64,000 nt of DNA from Beijerinckiaceae bacterium (lineage in GTDB: Bacteria > Pseudomonadota > Alphaproteobacteria > Rhizobiales > Beijerinckiaceae). The translations under genes and the position numbers were made by a program. The DNA lies in contig JAPZUD010000001.1 of assembly GCA_027533425.1 (NCBI GenBank), forward strand, positions 62,001 through 126,000. The letters are read 5' to 3'. Under the pieces are notes generated by a model that had not been told where the DNA came from, did no database searches, and worked only from the letters and a program-made list of their open reading frames with translations. Positions 50,924-61,395 of the stretch are shown piece by piece. Each line of letters begins with the position of its first letter. Position 1 is the first letter of the stretch.

Positions 50924-53167
50924 TCAGGCCGCGAGCGATTTCAGAAAGCCGTTCACTTCCTGACGCAACCGGGCAATGTCCGCCGTCAGCAAGTCGGCTT
51001 GAGCGAGCATGCTCTCGGTCGCATGTTCGGTCCTGCTTGTGGCAACAGAAACCTCGGTCATGCTGGTTGCCACTTCGTTTGTGCTGGCCGCTGTCTGCTG
51101 GGCACTTGCGGCAATGTCCTCGGTCGCGGATCGCTGTTGCTCGACCGCGGCCGAAACGCCGCTCGCATTGCCGCCAATTGCCTCGATCGTTGACGCCACG
51201 GATTGGAGAGCGTTGACCACTTCACCTGTCTTTTGCTGGATTGAACCGATCTGCGCGACGACCTGATCGGCGGCTTGCGTGGTCTGGCTGGCGAGCGCTT
51301 TCACCTCCGAGGCGACAACAGCAAAACCACGCCCGGCTTCGCCTGCACGGGCGGCCTCAATCGTGGCGTTGAGTGCCAGCAGATTGGTCTGGCTTGCGAT
51401 CGACCCAATGACCTGCACGATGGCCCCGATCTTTTCGGATGCGGCAGACAAATCGCGGACTACGCCGACAAGGCGCTGCGAATCCTGCGTCGCCTGACTG
51501 GCAATCGCAGAGGAAGCTTCGATATGGTGGCCGATATCGCCGATTGATGTACGCAATTGTTCGGCAGCCGAAGCCACCGTGGTGACGGAGGCCGAACTTT
51601 CTTCCGAGGCCCTTGCGACCGCTTCCGCCTGCATCTGCGTGGCGGTGGCACTCGCGCGAACTTCATCAATGCGCTCGCGCAGGGTGACCGCGGCGACTTC
51701 GACGGAGCCGGCGAGGGACAGGACCGCTGACTCAAAGTTCGCCGCCAGTTCCTGCCGATCCGTCATGTTCTCCCACGCCACCATGACGCCAACCTTTTCG
51801 CCCTGTTTTGAACGAATATTGGCCAGCGTGAGCAGGAAGGTCAGATGGCCGAAGCGGGCGCGATGCCGCAAGCCGTCCTCAGGCAAAGCCTCGAGGCTCG
51901 CAGTTGTCAGGCCGACGCCGCCGAAGAGGACATCTGCCTTCATCCCTTCCAGTTGATCGGGCGCTGCAGGCAGGAGATTTCCGACCTCGCCAAGAACCCC
52001 GATGAGGGCCGGATTGATGTAGTCGATCACCCAGCCCGTGCCGCGATGAATGGTCATAAGCCCCGTCGGCATGCCGGCAACAGTCTGGTGCAGCCGGACT
52101 GCATTCTCGACCTCGATGGCCAGCATTCCGAACGACCGGGCAATATCGCCAACTTCGTCACCGCGTCGCGCAAGAGACGTAAGCGTGGCATCCTGCCCTG
52201 CTGTCAGGCGGTCCATGGCGCCAGCGGTTTTCACCAGCGGGCGCGCAAACCAACGCCCTGTCAGGAAGCCGAGGAAAATGACAATGGGCAAAGCCATGAG
52301 CCCGTAGAGCACCATGGACTGCCGGAACTCCGCAATCCGGGCAGCGAAAGGAGCGCCATCGACAAAAACGGCCAGCACCAGCCCTTCACCGAGATCGCTC
52401 GGCAGATGATGCAGGCGCGACAGATACATCCGATCGTTAATCTGGATCGCAACCGGGTCGGTTTCACCATCCAGGGAACGGGCGTAATCCGACTCGGCAA
52501 TGACGGGCACTTCCTTTTCCTCAAAGGTCGAGGCTGTAGCTTTTCGCTTGTAGTACAAGGCGATGTCCGCACCCGTCCGCGCCTTGACCTCGGCAACGAT
52601 TGCGCGTGTCGGGCGCGAGCCCACGCGTAACGTGCCGATCACGCCAGATCCGGTCTTCACGGGTGCGACAGCGCCAATTGTCGCATCGCCCGATGTCGGC
52701 GAAACAACCAGACCCGAAACCAGCTTCCCGTCGGTGGCGGCCTGGATGTCCTTGAGCTTGCCCTTGTCGTCGCCCTTCACGCCCGGGTTGTGGCCCCGTC
52801 CGAGAATGATCCCGGCCGCATTGGTCACCTCGAATGTCGAGACGGCGGGATCTCGCTTTTTCAGCTCCTCGTATTCCATGATGATGGCATTGAGCCGCTC
52901 GTTGTCCTCGCCCTTTTGCATCAGAAGGGCGAAATCCCGCTTCCGGGAAATCAGATCCGCGTAGATCGCGGATCGCGCCTGGACCGCCTCCATCGCCCGC
53001 AGGGCTTCGCGTGCCGCAGCAATCGCTTGCGCTGCATGCTCCGATCGCACTGAACTGTCGACTACGGTGGTGGAAACGGTGGTCGCGACCGCGAAACCGA
53101 CCACGAACACGAACGCTGCTGCTGCTGCATATTGGATTTTCAGGCTTTGGATCCGAAACGCGCGCAT
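50924..53167 (-). CDS. Methyl-accepting chemotaxis protein, paralogue of 23225-25459
   Basis: From ATG 53167 (AGGGAAT upstream) the protein has 747 residues. It has a first helix (about 12-32), a cache-type periplasmic sensor ([36 protein letters not shown]), a second helix (about 292-312), HAMP and a PAS domain ([20 protein letters not shown]). The signalling tip [33 protein letters not shown] is the same as in the other copy. The domain order and many sensor motifs are shared with it, so they arose by duplication; ligand specificity may have diverged. Confidence 0.88.
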   Translation of the reverse strand: MRAFRIQSLKIQYAAAAAFVFVVGFAVATTVSTTVVDSSVRSEHAAQAIAAAREALRAMEAVQARSAIYADLISRKRDFALLMQKGEDNERLNAIIMEYEELKKRDPAVSTFEVTNAAGIILGRGHNPGVKGDDKGKLKDIQAATDGKLVSGLVVSPTSGDATIGAVAPVKTGSGVIGTLRVGSRPTRAIVAEVKARTGADIALYYKRKATASTFEEKEVPVIAESDYARSLDGETDPVAIQINDRMYLSRLHHLPSDLGEGLVLAVFVDGAPFAARIAEFRQSMVLYGLMALPIVIFLGFLTGRWFARPLVKTAGAMDRLTAGQDATLTSLARRGDEVGDIARSFGMLAIEVENAVRLHQTVAGMPTGLMTIHRGTGWVIDYINPALIGVLGEVGNLLPAAPDQLEGMKADVLFGGVGLTTASLEALPEDGLRHRARFGHLTFLLTLANIRSKQGEKVGVMVAWENMTDRQELAANFESAVLSLAGSVEVAAVTLRERIDEVRASATATQMQAEAVARASEESSASVTTVASAAEQLRTSIGDIGHHIEASSAIASQATQDSQRLVGVVRDLSAASEKIGAIVQVIGSIASQTNLLALNATIEAARAGEAGRGFAVVASEVKALASQTTQAADQVVAQIGSIQQKTGEVVNALQSVASTIEAIGGNASGVSAAVEQQRSATEDIAASAQQTAASTNEVATSMTEVSVATSRTEHATESMLAQADLLTADIARLRQEVNGFLKSLAA

Positions 53168-53286
53168 ATTCCCTACCCCGGTGTCGTGCAACCTTGCGGC
53201 CACCTGTTCAACCATGCCTAGAATGTTGCGTTTAATAACTGACTAAAAAATAGGCAGTTTGCATTCAAAATGCAGAATATTTTGAG

Positions 53287-53519
53287 GCGTGCTTTCAGAG
53301 GAAGGATGGCTCGCCGTTCGCGGGGAGGGCGGCTGGCCGGACTGGATGCGCAACGCCCGCATCGTCCGCTGCTTCAGGACGAGCCCCGTCAACTTCCGCC
53401 TGGCGGCAACGAAGAGACGCCGCCTTGCCGCGCCCACCGGGTGGCATCAGCTTTGAACGGTCTGATCCATGCCGGGGCAGGAGGCTTTCCAAGCCGATTT
53501 GGGTTGGACTGACAGCATC
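53287..53519. mobile_element. Internally deleted IS6-family relic, about 233 bp with both ends
   Basis: The left end CGTGCTTTCAGAGGAAGGATGGC begins at 53287 and the right end GGACTGACAGCATCC closes at 53519. The interior keeps the left-end block GGCGGCTGGCCGGACTGGATGCG and the right-end block TCTGATCCATGCCGGGGCAGG, with only a scrap of transposase between. Size and retained ends are those of a deletion derivative. It separates the chemoreceptor from the ROK gene, with 53168-53286 otherwise empty. Confidence 0.65.
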
Positions 53520-53542
53520 CGCCCTTGCTGCCATGGGTGCGA

Positions 53543-54757
53543 TTACAATGTGCGGTCGATCTCCGCCAGCACGCTGAGCACGATTCCGCGCGTCAGCATC
53601 TCGGCCCGAAAGGCGCGTGCGCTGATCGTCACATCCCGCGACAATCCGGGGATGGCATATCGCTTGAGACCTTCCAGAAGTCCGCGCTCGAGATGTGGCC
53701 AGGCGCGCATGCCCGGGCCACAGAAGACAACCGCGCGCGGCTGGAACAGATGGATCAGCGTGGCAACGCCCTGCGAAAGCACCCGGCCGGCATTCTGCAG
53801 GAGCCCGAGAATGGCGCGGTCGCCTTCATCAGCGCGCGACGCCAGGGCCTGCATCTCGCTCTCGCCCGGGTAGAGCCGCCGGATCGGGTCGGCGAAGGCA
53901 GAGATCGCCATGGCATCACGCAACAGCGCATAGTCAGCGAGGTAACTCTCGACGCAGCCGCGCGCGCCGCAACGGCATTGCGGGCCATCGGGATCAAGCG
54001 GAATATGCCCGAATTCGATCCCGCCACCGCGCCGACCGCCCAAGGGCTCGCCGTCGATGAAGACGCCGAGGCCAACGCCATCGCCGATCATCACGCAGGC
54101 GGTTACACCCGCACGCAACTCCTTTTCTTCGACCAGGATCGCATGCGCCATGGCGCTGGCATCGTTATCAATGACGACCATCAGGCCTGTTGCCTGCTCC
54201 AGCGATCGTGCCAGAGGCAGGTCGGCATGCGGGGTCACCGGGCTCCAGGTCACGATGCCCTGTCCGCGATCCACGAAGCCCTGGAATGCAACCGCGATGG
54301 CCAGCACCCGTCCCGCCGGGGCATGAATCTGCCGGAAGGACTCAATTCGTTCGGCCAGGGCGGCCACAAGCGCCGCGGGTTCGAGGCGCGATATTGCGAT
54401 GGCCTCATGGGCCAGCGCCAATGTATTCCCGGCAAAATCAGCCAGGTGCAGCGCAATCCGATCCAACCCCACCCAGAGGCCGATGATCTGCCCGCGTGCC
54501 GGATTGAAGCCGATCAGAGCACCCGGTCGCCCCGGTCCTGATTGGAGGTCTGCGGTATCGGTGCCGATATCCGCAAGCAGCCCTTCTTCGATCAGTTTGC
54601 TGGTCAGCCCCGAGATGGAAGAGGGGCTCATGCCCAGCATGCGGCCGATCGTGGCCCGGCTCTGCGATCCATTGCGCCGCAAGGCTTCGAGAAGACGGGC
54701 GCGCGCGTCGTCGCGTCTGCCGGATCGATTGTCGCGGGTCGCCGATGATATGTTCAT
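53543..54757 (-). CDS. xylR: ROK-family transcriptional regulator of the xylose operon
   Basis: From ATG 54757 the protein has 404 residues. A winged helix-turn-helix (about 20-75; RATIGRMLGMSPSSISGLTSKLIEEGLL) is joined to a ROK sugar-kinase-like domain with CRCGARGCVESYLADYAL, the zinc motif CxCGxxGCxE. ROK repressors of this architecture (XylR, NagC) bind sugars and release DNA. It is divergent from xylFHG-xylose dehydrogenase, and a copy of a repeated candidate operator overlaps its start codon. The xylose link comes from the neighbouring genes. Confidence 0.85.
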   Translation of the reverse strand: MNISSATRDNRSGRRDDARARLLEALRRNGSQSRATIGRMLGMSPSSISGLTSKLIEEGLLADIGTDTADLQSGPGRPGALIGFNPARGQIIGLWVGLDRIALHLADFAGNTLALAHEAIAISRLEPAALVAALAERIESFRQIHAPAGRVLAIAVAFQGFVDRGQGIVTWSPVTPHADLPLARSLEQATGLMVVIDNDASAMAHAILVEEKELRAGVTACVMIGDGVGLGVFIDGEPLGGRRGGGIEFGHIPLDPDGPQCRCGARGCVESYLADYALLRDAMAISAFADPIRRLYPGESEMQALASRADEGDRAILGLLQNAGRVLSQGVATLIHLFQPRAVVFCGPGMRAWPHLERGLLEGLKRYAIPGLSRDVTISARAFRAEMLTRGIVLSVLAEIDRTL

Positions 54758-54907
54758 AAATCGAAATAATATGCCGACGAAGCCAAGCCCGCAAGGCCAG
54801 GAGAGAGGGCATAATCGGCAATTATGGAGAGAAAATCGAGGGTATGAAAATTTTTGCACATGCGAAGGAGCTTCCGGGAGAATAATTTTTTCGATGAATA
54901 AACTTAT
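54748..54907. promoter_or_regulatory. Divergent xylR-xylF control region with two inverted copies of a 22-bp motif
   Basis: A motif with core TCGAT flanked by T-rich and AT-rich arms occurs at 54748-54769 (minus orientation, over the xylR start codon) and at 54886-54907 (plus orientation, about 110 bases before xylF). By eye 17 of 22 positions agree. This arrangement fits two operators for the ROK repressor, one per promoter. The sequence between (54770-54885) shows no coding. Confidence 0.55.
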
Positions 54908-55017
54908 TCCAGTTGACTCTCGGCGATTGTCGCTGTGTTCTGATGCCCAGCATCCGGGAAAGGCATGGAAGTGGACAGGTCTCTTGTCCCCGCCCGGACG
55001 CGGTTCGGGAGGATGAT

Positions 55018-56061
55018 ATGAACAAGTTGCTTGGCGCGGCCGCTCTGGCCGCTTTTGTAGCCTTTTCGCCCGCAGCGTTTGCACAGGCCAAGGGGCCGGT
55101 GATCGGCGTCAGTTGGTCGAATTTCCAGGAAGAGCGTTGGAAGACCGATGAGGCCGCCATCAAGGCTGCCATTGAGAAGGCCGGTGGAACCTATCTGTCC
55201 GCGGATGCACAGTCTTCGCCCGCGAAGCAGCTGACGGATGTCGAGAGCCTCATTGCGCGCGGCGCCAAGGCACTGATCGTTCTCGCGCAAGATGCGAATG
55301 CGATCCGTCCTGCCATCGAAAAGGCCTTGAACGAGGGCGTTTCCGTAGTCGGATATGACCGGCTGATCGAAAATCCCAAGGCTTTTTACCTCACCTTCGA
55401 CAACGTCGAGGTGGGCCGCATGATGGCCCGCGAGATCCAGAAGACGAAGCCGGAGGGCAATTACGTTTTCATCAAGGGCTCGGGCGCGGATCCCAATGCC
55501 GCTTTCCTGTTCAAGGGCTCCATGGAAGTGCTGAAGCCGGCTATTGATGCAGGCAAGATCAAGAATGTCGGGGAGGCATTCACCGACGGCTGGCTTCCCG
55601 CCAATGCCCAGCGAAACATGGAGCAGTTCCTGACCCGGAACAACAACAAGGTTGATGCAGTCGTGGCTGCCAATGATGGCACGGCTGGCGGTGCGATCGC
55701 CGCCCTGGCCGCCCAGGGTCTGGCCGGCTCGGTGCTGGTTTCCGGCCAGGATGCTGACCGCGCGGCGCTGAACCGTGTCGCGCTCGGAACCCAGACCATG
55801 ACGGTCTGGAAGGATGCGCGTGAGCTTGGCAAGACAGCGGCCGAAATCGCCATCCAGCTTGCCGGGGGCAAAAAAGTCGATGAAGTGGCCGGGGCGGTGA
55901 AGTGGAACGAGGGTCCCACCAAGGCCCAGATGAACGCCATCTTCCTCAAGCCGGTCGCCATCACCAAAGACAATCTCAATGTCGTGATTGACGCCGGTTG
56001 GGCGCCGAAATCGGCCGTGTGTCAGGGCGTTCCGGCCGGCAAGGTCGCAGCCTGCAACTGA
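55018..56061 (+). CDS. xylF: D-xylose ABC importer, periplasmic binding protein
   Basis: From ATG 55018 (GGGAGGATGAT upstream) the 347-residue precursor has a signal peptide (about 1-22). It is a type I periplasmic sugar-binding protein: [46 protein letters not shown] and [19 protein letters not shown] are XylF signatures, with W and D residues that stack on and hydrogen-bond the pentose. Two cysteines near the C-terminus ([12 protein letters not shown]) may form a disulfide. It is first in the operon. Confidence 0.9.
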   Translation: MNKLLGAAALAAFVAFSPAAFAQAKGPVIGVSWSNFQEERWKTDEAAIKAAIEKAGGTYLSADAQSSPAKQLTDVESLIARGAKALIVLAQDANAIRPAIEKALNEGVSVVGYDRLIENPKAFYLTFDNVEVGRMMAREIQKTKPEGNYVFIKGSGADPNAAFLFKGSMEVLKPAIDAGKIKNVGEAFTDGWLPANAQRNMEQFLTRNNNKVDAVVAANDGTAGGAIAALAAQGLAGSVLVSGQDADRAALNRVALGTQTMTVWKDARELGKTAAEIAIQLAGGKKVDEVAGAVKWNEGPTKAQMNAIFLKPVAITKDNLNVVIDAGWAPKSAVCQGVPAGKVAACN

Positions 56062-56182
56062 TCCCGCATGAACGCATCCCCGGATGACCTGCGGCGCGCG
56101 TGGCGTCGCTGGTCATCCAGATGCAGGTTCCGGGTCTTATGCCCCTCCATTCAGTCATGGACCATACCTTCGGGAGAGTGCC

Positions 56183-57433
56183 ATGGAGCTTTTGCGCAAG
56201 CTCGAGATCGATGCTCGTCTGATCGGCATGCTCTCGGCCCTGGCTGTCATCTGGCTGGGTTTCCACATCCTCTCGCAGGGCGCATTCCTCACCCCGCGCA
56301 ACCTGTGGAACCTGTCAGTCCAGACCTCTGCCATTGCTGTGATGGCTTGCGGCATGGTGCTGGTGATCGTGACGCGCAACATCGATCTGTCCGTCGGGTC
56401 GGTGCTGGGCTTTGTCGGCATGGCCATCGGCGTCTTCCAGGCGCGCTGGCTTCCTGAACTCTGGGGCCTCGAAAACCCGCTCACTGCACCGACGACGCTG
56501 GTCTTCGCTATGCTCTGCGGCGGCATCATCGGCCTCTTTCATGGCGTGCTGATCGCCTATCTCGCCATCCCGTCCTTCATTGTCACGCTGGGTGGGTTGC
56601 TTGTCTGGCGCGGCGCAGCCTGGTGGGTCACCACAGGACAGACAGTCGCGCCCATGGACGGGCGTTTCCGCGCGATCGGGGGGGGCATCGAGGGTGCGAT
56701 CGGCTCGACGGCCAGCTGGGTGATCGCTGCCAGCGCCATTCTCGCCATTGTGATGTCCATGCTCGCGCGGCGGCGGCGGCGCGCCGAATTCGGATTCAGC
56801 CTGCGTCCGGCCTGGGCCGAAGCGCTGGTGATCATCCTCGCGGCGGCAAGCGTGGTTGCGGTAACCCTGGTGGTGAACGCCTATCCGCTTCCGCCTGGCA
56901 TTGCGCGGCGCCTCATCGAGGCGCAGGGCCTCGCCTGGCCGCAAGGGGGCGTGCATATCGCGCACGGATTTGCTGTTCCCGTGCTGATTGCCGTGCTGGT
57001 CGGCGTGGTGATGACCTTCGTGACCAAACGCCTGCGCTTTGGACGCTATGTCTTCTCGATCGGCGGCAATCCGGACGCTGCTTCGCTCTCCGGCATCAAG
57101 ACCAGGGCCGTGACCATGCAGGTCTTTGGCCTGATGGGCATGCTGACAGGCCTTGCCGCCTGTATCACCACAGCGCGCCTCAATGCCGCGACGAACTCAG
57201 CCGGCACGCTCGATGAGCTGTATGTCATTGCCGCAGCGGTTATCGGGGGCACGAGCCTTGCGGGTGGGGTGGGCACGATTGTCGGCGCCATGCTGGGCGC
57301 GCTTATCATGCAGTCGCTGCAATCCGGCATGGTGCTGCTGGGTTTGGATACGCCGCTCCAGAACATCGTGGTGGGCATCGTGTTGGTAGCGGCGATCTGG
57401 CTCGACGGCCTCTACCGCCGCCGAATCCGCTGA
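56183..57433 (+). CDS. xylH: D-xylose ABC importer, permease
   Basis: The 416-residue permease starts at ATG 56183 (GGGAGAGTGCC upstream) and has about ten to eleven helices. RNIDLSVGSVLGFVGM, IPSFIVTLGGLLVWRGAAW and AAAVIGGTSLAGGVGTIVGAMLGAL are characteristic of the BPD_transp_2 sugar permease family, and its length fits XylH. It lies 121 bases after xylF and 12 before xylG. Confidence 0.9.
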   Translation: MELLRKLEIDARLIGMLSALAVIWLGFHILSQGAFLTPRNLWNLSVQTSAIAVMACGMVLVIVTRNIDLSVGSVLGFVGMAIGVFQARWLPELWGLENPLTAPTTLVFAMLCGGIIGLFHGVLIAYLAIPSFIVTLGGLLVWRGAAWWVTTGQTVAPMDGRFRAIGGGIEGAIGSTASWVIAASAILAIVMSMLARRRRRAEFGFSLRPAWAEALVIILAAASVVAVTLVVNAYPLPPGIARRLIEAQGLAWPQGGVHIAHGFAVPVLIAVLVGVVMTFVTKRLRFGRYVFSIGGNPDAASLSGIKTRAVTMQVFGLMGMLTGLAACITTARLNAATNSAGTLDELYVIAAAVIGGTSLAGGVGTIVGAMLGALIMQSLQSGMVLLGLDTPLQNIVVGIVLVAAIWLDGLYRRRIR

Positions 57434-57445
57434 GGGGAGGGAGAA

Positions 57446-58225
57446 ATGGCCGAAACCCGGACACCACTCGTCGAGATGCGCTCTATCTCCATCGCCTTCG
57501 GCGGCATCAAGGCCGTGGAAGAGGCGAGCGTCGATCTTTATCCCGGCGAGGTCGTTGGCCTGCTTGGCCACAATGGCGCAGGCAAATCAACCCTGATCAA
57601 GATCCTTTCCGGGGCCTATCGGGCGGATTCCGGAGAGATCCATGTTGATGGCCAGAAGGCCGAAATCAACTCGCCGCGCGACGCGAAGGCGCTGGGCATC
57701 GAGACAATCTACCAGACGCTGGCGCTCGCGGATAACGTCGATGCCGCAGCGAACATTTTCCTTGGCCGCGAGAAGCTCACGCGCTGGGGGACGCTCGATG
57801 ATGCCGCAATGGAAAGCGAAACCCGAAAGGTGATGGCGCGCCTGAACCCGCATTTCCGCCGCTTCAACGAGCCGGTCAGTGCGCTTTCGGGCGGGCAGCG
57901 CCAATCCGTCGCGATTGGCCGCGCCATCCATTTCAACGCGCGCGTGCTCATCATGGACGAACCCACCGCGGCACTTGGCCCGGCCGAGACCGCGCAGGTA
58001 GGTGAACTGACCAAGCAGCTCAAGGCCGAGGGGATCGGCATCTTTCTCATCAGTCATGATCTGCATGATGTGTTCGATCTCGCAGATCGCATCGCCGTCA
58101 TGAAGAACGGAAAGGTGGTGGGCACGGCGCCTATCGGCGCCGTGACGCGCGATGAGGTGCTCGGCATGATCATCGGTGGCAAATGCCCGCCCGGCGCCAT
58201 TCCCGGCCCTGGCGCAAGCCTGTGA
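57446..58225 (+). CDS. xylG: D-xylose ABC importer, ATPase (single-domain)
   Basis: The 259-residue protein has one nucleotide-binding domain: Walker [10 protein letters not shown], signature [15 protein letters not shown], Walker [16 protein letters not shown]. Escherichia coli XylG is a double-domain protein of about 500 residues; the single-domain, FrcA-like form is the alternative seen in alphaproteobacterial sugar importers and would act as a homodimer. It starts 12 bases after xylH and ends seven bases before the dehydrogenase gene. Confidence 0.88.
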   Translation: MAETRTPLVEMRSISIAFGGIKAVEEASVDLYPGEVVGLLGHNGAGKSTLIKILSGAYRADSGEIHVDGQKAEINSPRDAKALGIETIYQTLALADNVDAAANIFLGREKLTRWGTLDDAAMESETRKVMARLNPHFRRFNEPVSALSGGQRQSVAIGRAIHFNARVLIMDEPTAALGPAETAQVGELTKQLKAEGIGIFLISHDLHDVFDLADRIAVMKNGKVVGTAPIGAVTRDEVLGMIIGGKCPPGAIPGPGASL

Positions 58226-58232
58226 GGACGAC

Positions 58233-58979
58233 ATGACGCGATTTTCCGATCTTCAGGGCAAGGCTGTTCTTGTCACCGGCGGAGCGACCGGCATTGGCGA
58301 AGCGCTGGTGCGCGCGTTCCATCGTGAGGGGGCGCATGTCGGTTTCCTCGATCTCGACCGTGCGAATGGCGAGCGTCTTGCGGCCGAACTTGGAGCCCGT
58401 GCGGCCTTCGAGACCGCAGACCTGCGTGATCTCGATGCCCTCCCTCAGGCCATCAGCCGTCTGCGTGAAAAGACCGGCCCGTTCGGCGTGCTCGTCAACA
58501 ACGCCGCGCGCGATGATCGCCACACCATCGACGAGGTGACCCCTGCCTATTGGCGCGAGCGTTTCGCAACGAATATCGACCACCAGTTCTTTGCGGCGCA
58601 GGCGGTCTACAAGGACATGATCAGCCTTGGCGGCGGGGCCATGATCTGCATGGGCTCGACGAGCTACATGCAATCCAAGGATTCCTTTGCCGCTTACAAA
58701 ACCGCGAAAAGCGCAGTGGTCGGCCTCACGCGGGCCCTTGCGCGCGAACTGGGGGAACACAGGATCCGCGTCAATTGCGTGATCCCCGGCTGGATCATGA
58801 CCGAGCGACAGGTGCACCTGTGGCTTACGCCCGAAAGTGAGGAAGAGCTGCTTCGCCAGCAATGCATCAAGCGACGCCTTGTACCGGAGGACATTGCCGG
58901 GCCGGCTTTGTTCCTCGCCTCGGATCTCAGCGCGGCCATAACCGCCCAAACGATGATTGTCGATGGCGGCTGGGTGTAA
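58233..58979 (+). CDS. xylB: D-xylose 1-dehydrogenase (SDR), Caulobacter XylB-type
   Basis: This 248-residue short-chain dehydrogenase has [10 protein letters not shown] for NAD binding, [22 protein letters not shown], and the catalytic S142, Y155 and K159 ([10 protein letters not shown]). The stretches [12 protein letters not shown] and GWIMTERQ closely resemble Caulobacter XylB, which oxidises D-xylose to xylonolactone in the Weimberg pathway. Position at the end of the xylFHG operon supports this. The remaining pathway genes (xylonate dehydratase and following) are not in the window. Confidence 0.85.
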   Translation: MTRFSDLQGKAVLVTGGATGIGEALVRAFHREGAHVGFLDLDRANGERLAAELGARAAFETADLRDLDALPQAISRLREKTGPFGVLVNNAARDDRHTIDEVTPAYWRERFATNIDHQFFAAQAVYKDMISLGGGAMICMGSTSYMQSKDSFAAYKTAKSAVVGLTRALARELGEHRIRVNCVIPGWIMTERQVHLWLTPESEEELLRQQCIKRRLVPEDIAGPALFLASDLSAAITAQTMIVDGGWV

Positions 58980-58991
58980 TGCGGGATGATA

Positions 58992-59019
58992 CGCGCGGTC
59001 CGCCTTCCTGGTCCGCGCG
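58992..59019 (+). terminator. Hairpin after the xylose operon
   Basis: CGCGCGG and CCGCGCG form a 7-bp stem 13 bases past the dehydrogenase stop, with a 14-base loop that can pair further. No T-run follows, so termination may be Rho-dependent. Confidence 0.35.
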
Positions 59020-59063
59020 ACAGTGACAGTGGAAAATCGGGGTCCCGCCGGAACGCGCGCGGC

Positions 59064-59340
59064 GGCACTGTCAGAGGAAAATCGGCTTGCCGCTGATGGG
59101 TGTGGCGGCTAGCCGGTCCGGATGAGCAACGCCCGCATTTTTCGGTATTTCAAAACGAGCACCGAGATCATCCGTCTCGCGGTCATGATGGTTGTTCGCT
59201 AACCGCTTTTTCTGCGGAACGTCGAGGTCCTGCTCCACGAGCGGGCGATCGACATTGCCCATGAGACGGTGCGGTTCTGGTGGAACCGGTTCGGGGTGAT
59301 TTTCGCGGCGGAGATCGGGCGTAATCTGGCCTGCGGCGAA
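59064..59340 (+). mobile_element. 5' half of an IS6-family element, best-preserved transposase N-terminus
   Basis: The left end GGCACTGTCAGAGGAAAATCGG begins at 59064. The plus strand then codes MSNARIFRYFKTSTEIIRLAV (from 59122), an in-frame TAA, LFLRNVEVLLHERAIDIAHE and TVRFWWNRFGVIFAAEIGR, the N-terminal third of an IS6-family transposase with its helix-turn-helix. The element ends abruptly near 59340, just before the ugpC stop, and has no right end. This copy is the clearest reference for the decayed family. Confidence 0.85.
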
Positions 59341-59353
59341 CCGGGGTCGCCTG

Positions 59354-60466
59354 TCACGCGGCGGCCGAGGCAAGCGTGCCGATTGTCGCGCCGGCACGGA
59401 TCAGCCGCGATCCAGTCCTGGCATCGAAAAGGTGGATCACGTTTTCCGGCAGGTTGATATGGAGGGTGCTCTGCGCCTCGATCTGCGCGGTGGGCTGGAG
59501 GACGGTGAATTCCATGCCGCCCAGCCGGGTATGAATGAGGCGGCTCGATCCCATATCCTCGGTGAATTCGACCTCCAGCGCATGGGCACCCTCGCTCCCT
59601 GGCCAGACGATCATGACATCCTCGGGCCGGATACCGATTTCCACAGCCTGTCCGATCTCGACAACGAAGCGGCCCGGATCAAGGGCTATCTCGGTCCCGT
59701 CCGCCATGCGGGCCCGATCCTTGGCCACGATGGTTGCGGGCAGCAGGTTCATGGCCGGCGCGCCAAGGAAGGAGGCCACGAACCGCGTGGCGGGCTCGGC
59801 ATAGAGCTGGCGGGGAGGGCCTGCCTGCTCGATCCGCCCCTGATTCATCACGACGATCCTGTCCGCCAGCGACATGGCTTCGATCTGGTCATGGGTCACA
59901 AAGACCGAGGTCGCTTTCAGTCGCTGATGGAGGCGCCGGATCTCGAGGCGCATCTGGACACGCAACTTGGCATCGAGGTTCGACAGCGGCTCATCGAACA
60001 GGAAGACTTTGGGCTCGCGGATCATGGCGCGGCCCATGGCGACGCGCTGGCGCTGCCCACCGGACAATTCACTGGGCCGCCGCGCGAGAAAAGCCTCCAG
60101 CCCGACAATCTGCGCGATCTCGGCCACGCGGCGCTCGCGCTCGACCTTGGGAAGGCCCGCGACCTTGAGCGCGTAGCCGATATTCTCCCCGACCGTCATG
60201 TGCGGATACAGCGCATAGTTCTGGAACACCATGGCGCAGCCCCGCTCGCGCGGCTCGAGGGCATTGACGACGCGCCCGCCAATGGCGATCTCGCCCCGGG
60301 TTATGCCTTCCAGCCCTGCGATCATCCGTAACAATGTGGATTTTCCGCAACCCGAAGGCCCGAGGATGACAAGGAATTCACCATCGATGATCTCAAGGTT
60401 GATTCCATGCAGGACAGCAGTCTTGCTGTAGGATTTCTCGACATTCCGGATCGCGATATCGGCCAT
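59354..60466 (-). CDS. ugpC: sn-Glycerol-3-phosphate ABC importer, ATPase
   Basis: The 370-residue MalK/UgpC-type ATPase has Walker [10 protein letters not shown], signature [15 protein letters not shown], Walker [13 protein letters not shown] and C-terminal TOBE/OB-fold regulatory domains (about 245-360). It is last in the ugpBAEC order, 20 bases after ugpE. By sequence alone it could serve other carbohydrate importers; the preceding genes fix the assignment. Confidence 0.85.
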   Translation of the reverse strand: MADIAIRNVEKSYSKTAVLHGINLEIIDGEFLVILGPSGCGKSTLLRMIAGLEGITRGEIAIGGRVVNALEPRERGCAMVFQNYALYPHMTVGENIGYALKVAGLPKVERERRVAEIAQIVGLEAFLARRPSELSGGQRQRVAMGRAMIREPKVFLFDEPLSNLDAKLRVQMRLEIRRLHQRLKATSVFVTHDQIEAMSLADRIVVMNQGRIEQAGPPRQLYAEPATRFVASFLGAPAMNLLPATIVAKDRARMADGTEIALDPGRFVVEIGQAVEIGIRPEDVMIVWPGSEGAHALEVEFTEDMGSSRLIHTRLGGMEFTVLQPTAQIEAQSTLHINLPENVIHLFDARTGSRLIRAGATIGTLASAAA

Positions 60467-60486
60467 GGTCAGCCTCCAGTTCGGGT

Positions 60487-61395
60487 TTACTTGTCAGTGG
60501 CGACGAGGCCGCGCACGAACGCGCCTTGCATGAAGATGACAACGAGAAGCGGGGGCACCATCACGAGCAGCGTGGCAGCCATGGCCTCGTTCCAGACCGG
60601 CGGCTGCCCGAAAAGCGGGCCGGGCACAATCTTCTGCAACTGCATCGTCGCGGTGGCCATTCGGGCATCGGTCGTGATCAGCAGGGGCCAGAGATACTGG
60701 TTCCAGGCATAGACGAACATGATCGTCGCGAGGGCAGCCATGTTGTTGCGCGAGAGCGGGATGAGATGTTCCCGGAAGAACCGCAATGGCCCGGCGCCAT
60801 CCATGCGGGCAGCTTCCACCAGCGTATCGGGGATCGTCAGGAAGAACTGGCGGTACAGGAAGGTGCCGGTTGCCGTGGCGACCAGCGGAAGGATCAGGCC
60901 GGTATAGGTGTTCAGCAGGTTGATCGGGGCGATGCCAAGTTCGAACCCGAACAGCCAGACCAGCCAGCGCAGCGGCTCTGCCACATCGGCGGCAACCGCA
61001 TAGGTCGGGACAATGCGCACTTCCAGCGGCAGCATGAGCGTAATGAAGATCGCCCAGAAGATCAGCATCCGCGCGCGGTAGCGGAAGAAGACGATGGAGA
61101 AGGCGGTCAGCGCGGCGAGCGTGATCTTGCCGATCGTCACACCGGTTGCAACGATCAGCGAGTTGATCATCTTGGCGCCGAAATCGGACTTGTTCCACAC
61201 GGTCGTGTAATTCTGGACGAGATGATCGCCCGGCCACAGCGGCATGGGGACCCGGTTCACCGTCGGCAGGTCATGCGTCGAGGCAATGAAGACCACATAG
61301 ATCGGAAAGGCCGCGATCAGCAGCCCGGCAATCATCAGCACATGCGTGATGGCGTTAAGGACAGGCGCGCGTTCAATCAGGCCGGCATCACGCAT
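60487..61395 (-). CDS. ugpE: sn-Glycerol-3-phosphate ABC importer, permease UgpE
   Basis: The 302-residue permease has six helices and the coupling loop [25 protein letters not shown] (about 208-232), plus [34 protein letters not shown] at the N-terminus, which is UgpE-like. Its start overlaps the ugpA stop by eight bases. With UgpA it forms the heterodimeric inner-membrane channel. Confidence 0.87.
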   Translation of the reverse strand: MRDAGLIERAPVLNAITHVLMIAGLLIAAFPIYVVFIASTHDLPTVNRVPMPLWPGDHLVQNYTTVWNKSDFGAKMINSLIVATGVTIGKITLAALTAFSIVFFRYRARMLIFWAIFITLMLPLEVRIVPTYAVAADVAEPLRWLVWLFGFELGIAPINLLNTYTGLILPLVATATGTFLYRQFFLTIPDTLVEAARMDGAGPLRFFREHLIPLSRNNMAALATIMFVYAWNQYLWPLLITTDARMATATMQLQKIVPGPLFGQPPVWNEAMAATLLVMVPPLLVVIFMQGAFVRGLVATDK

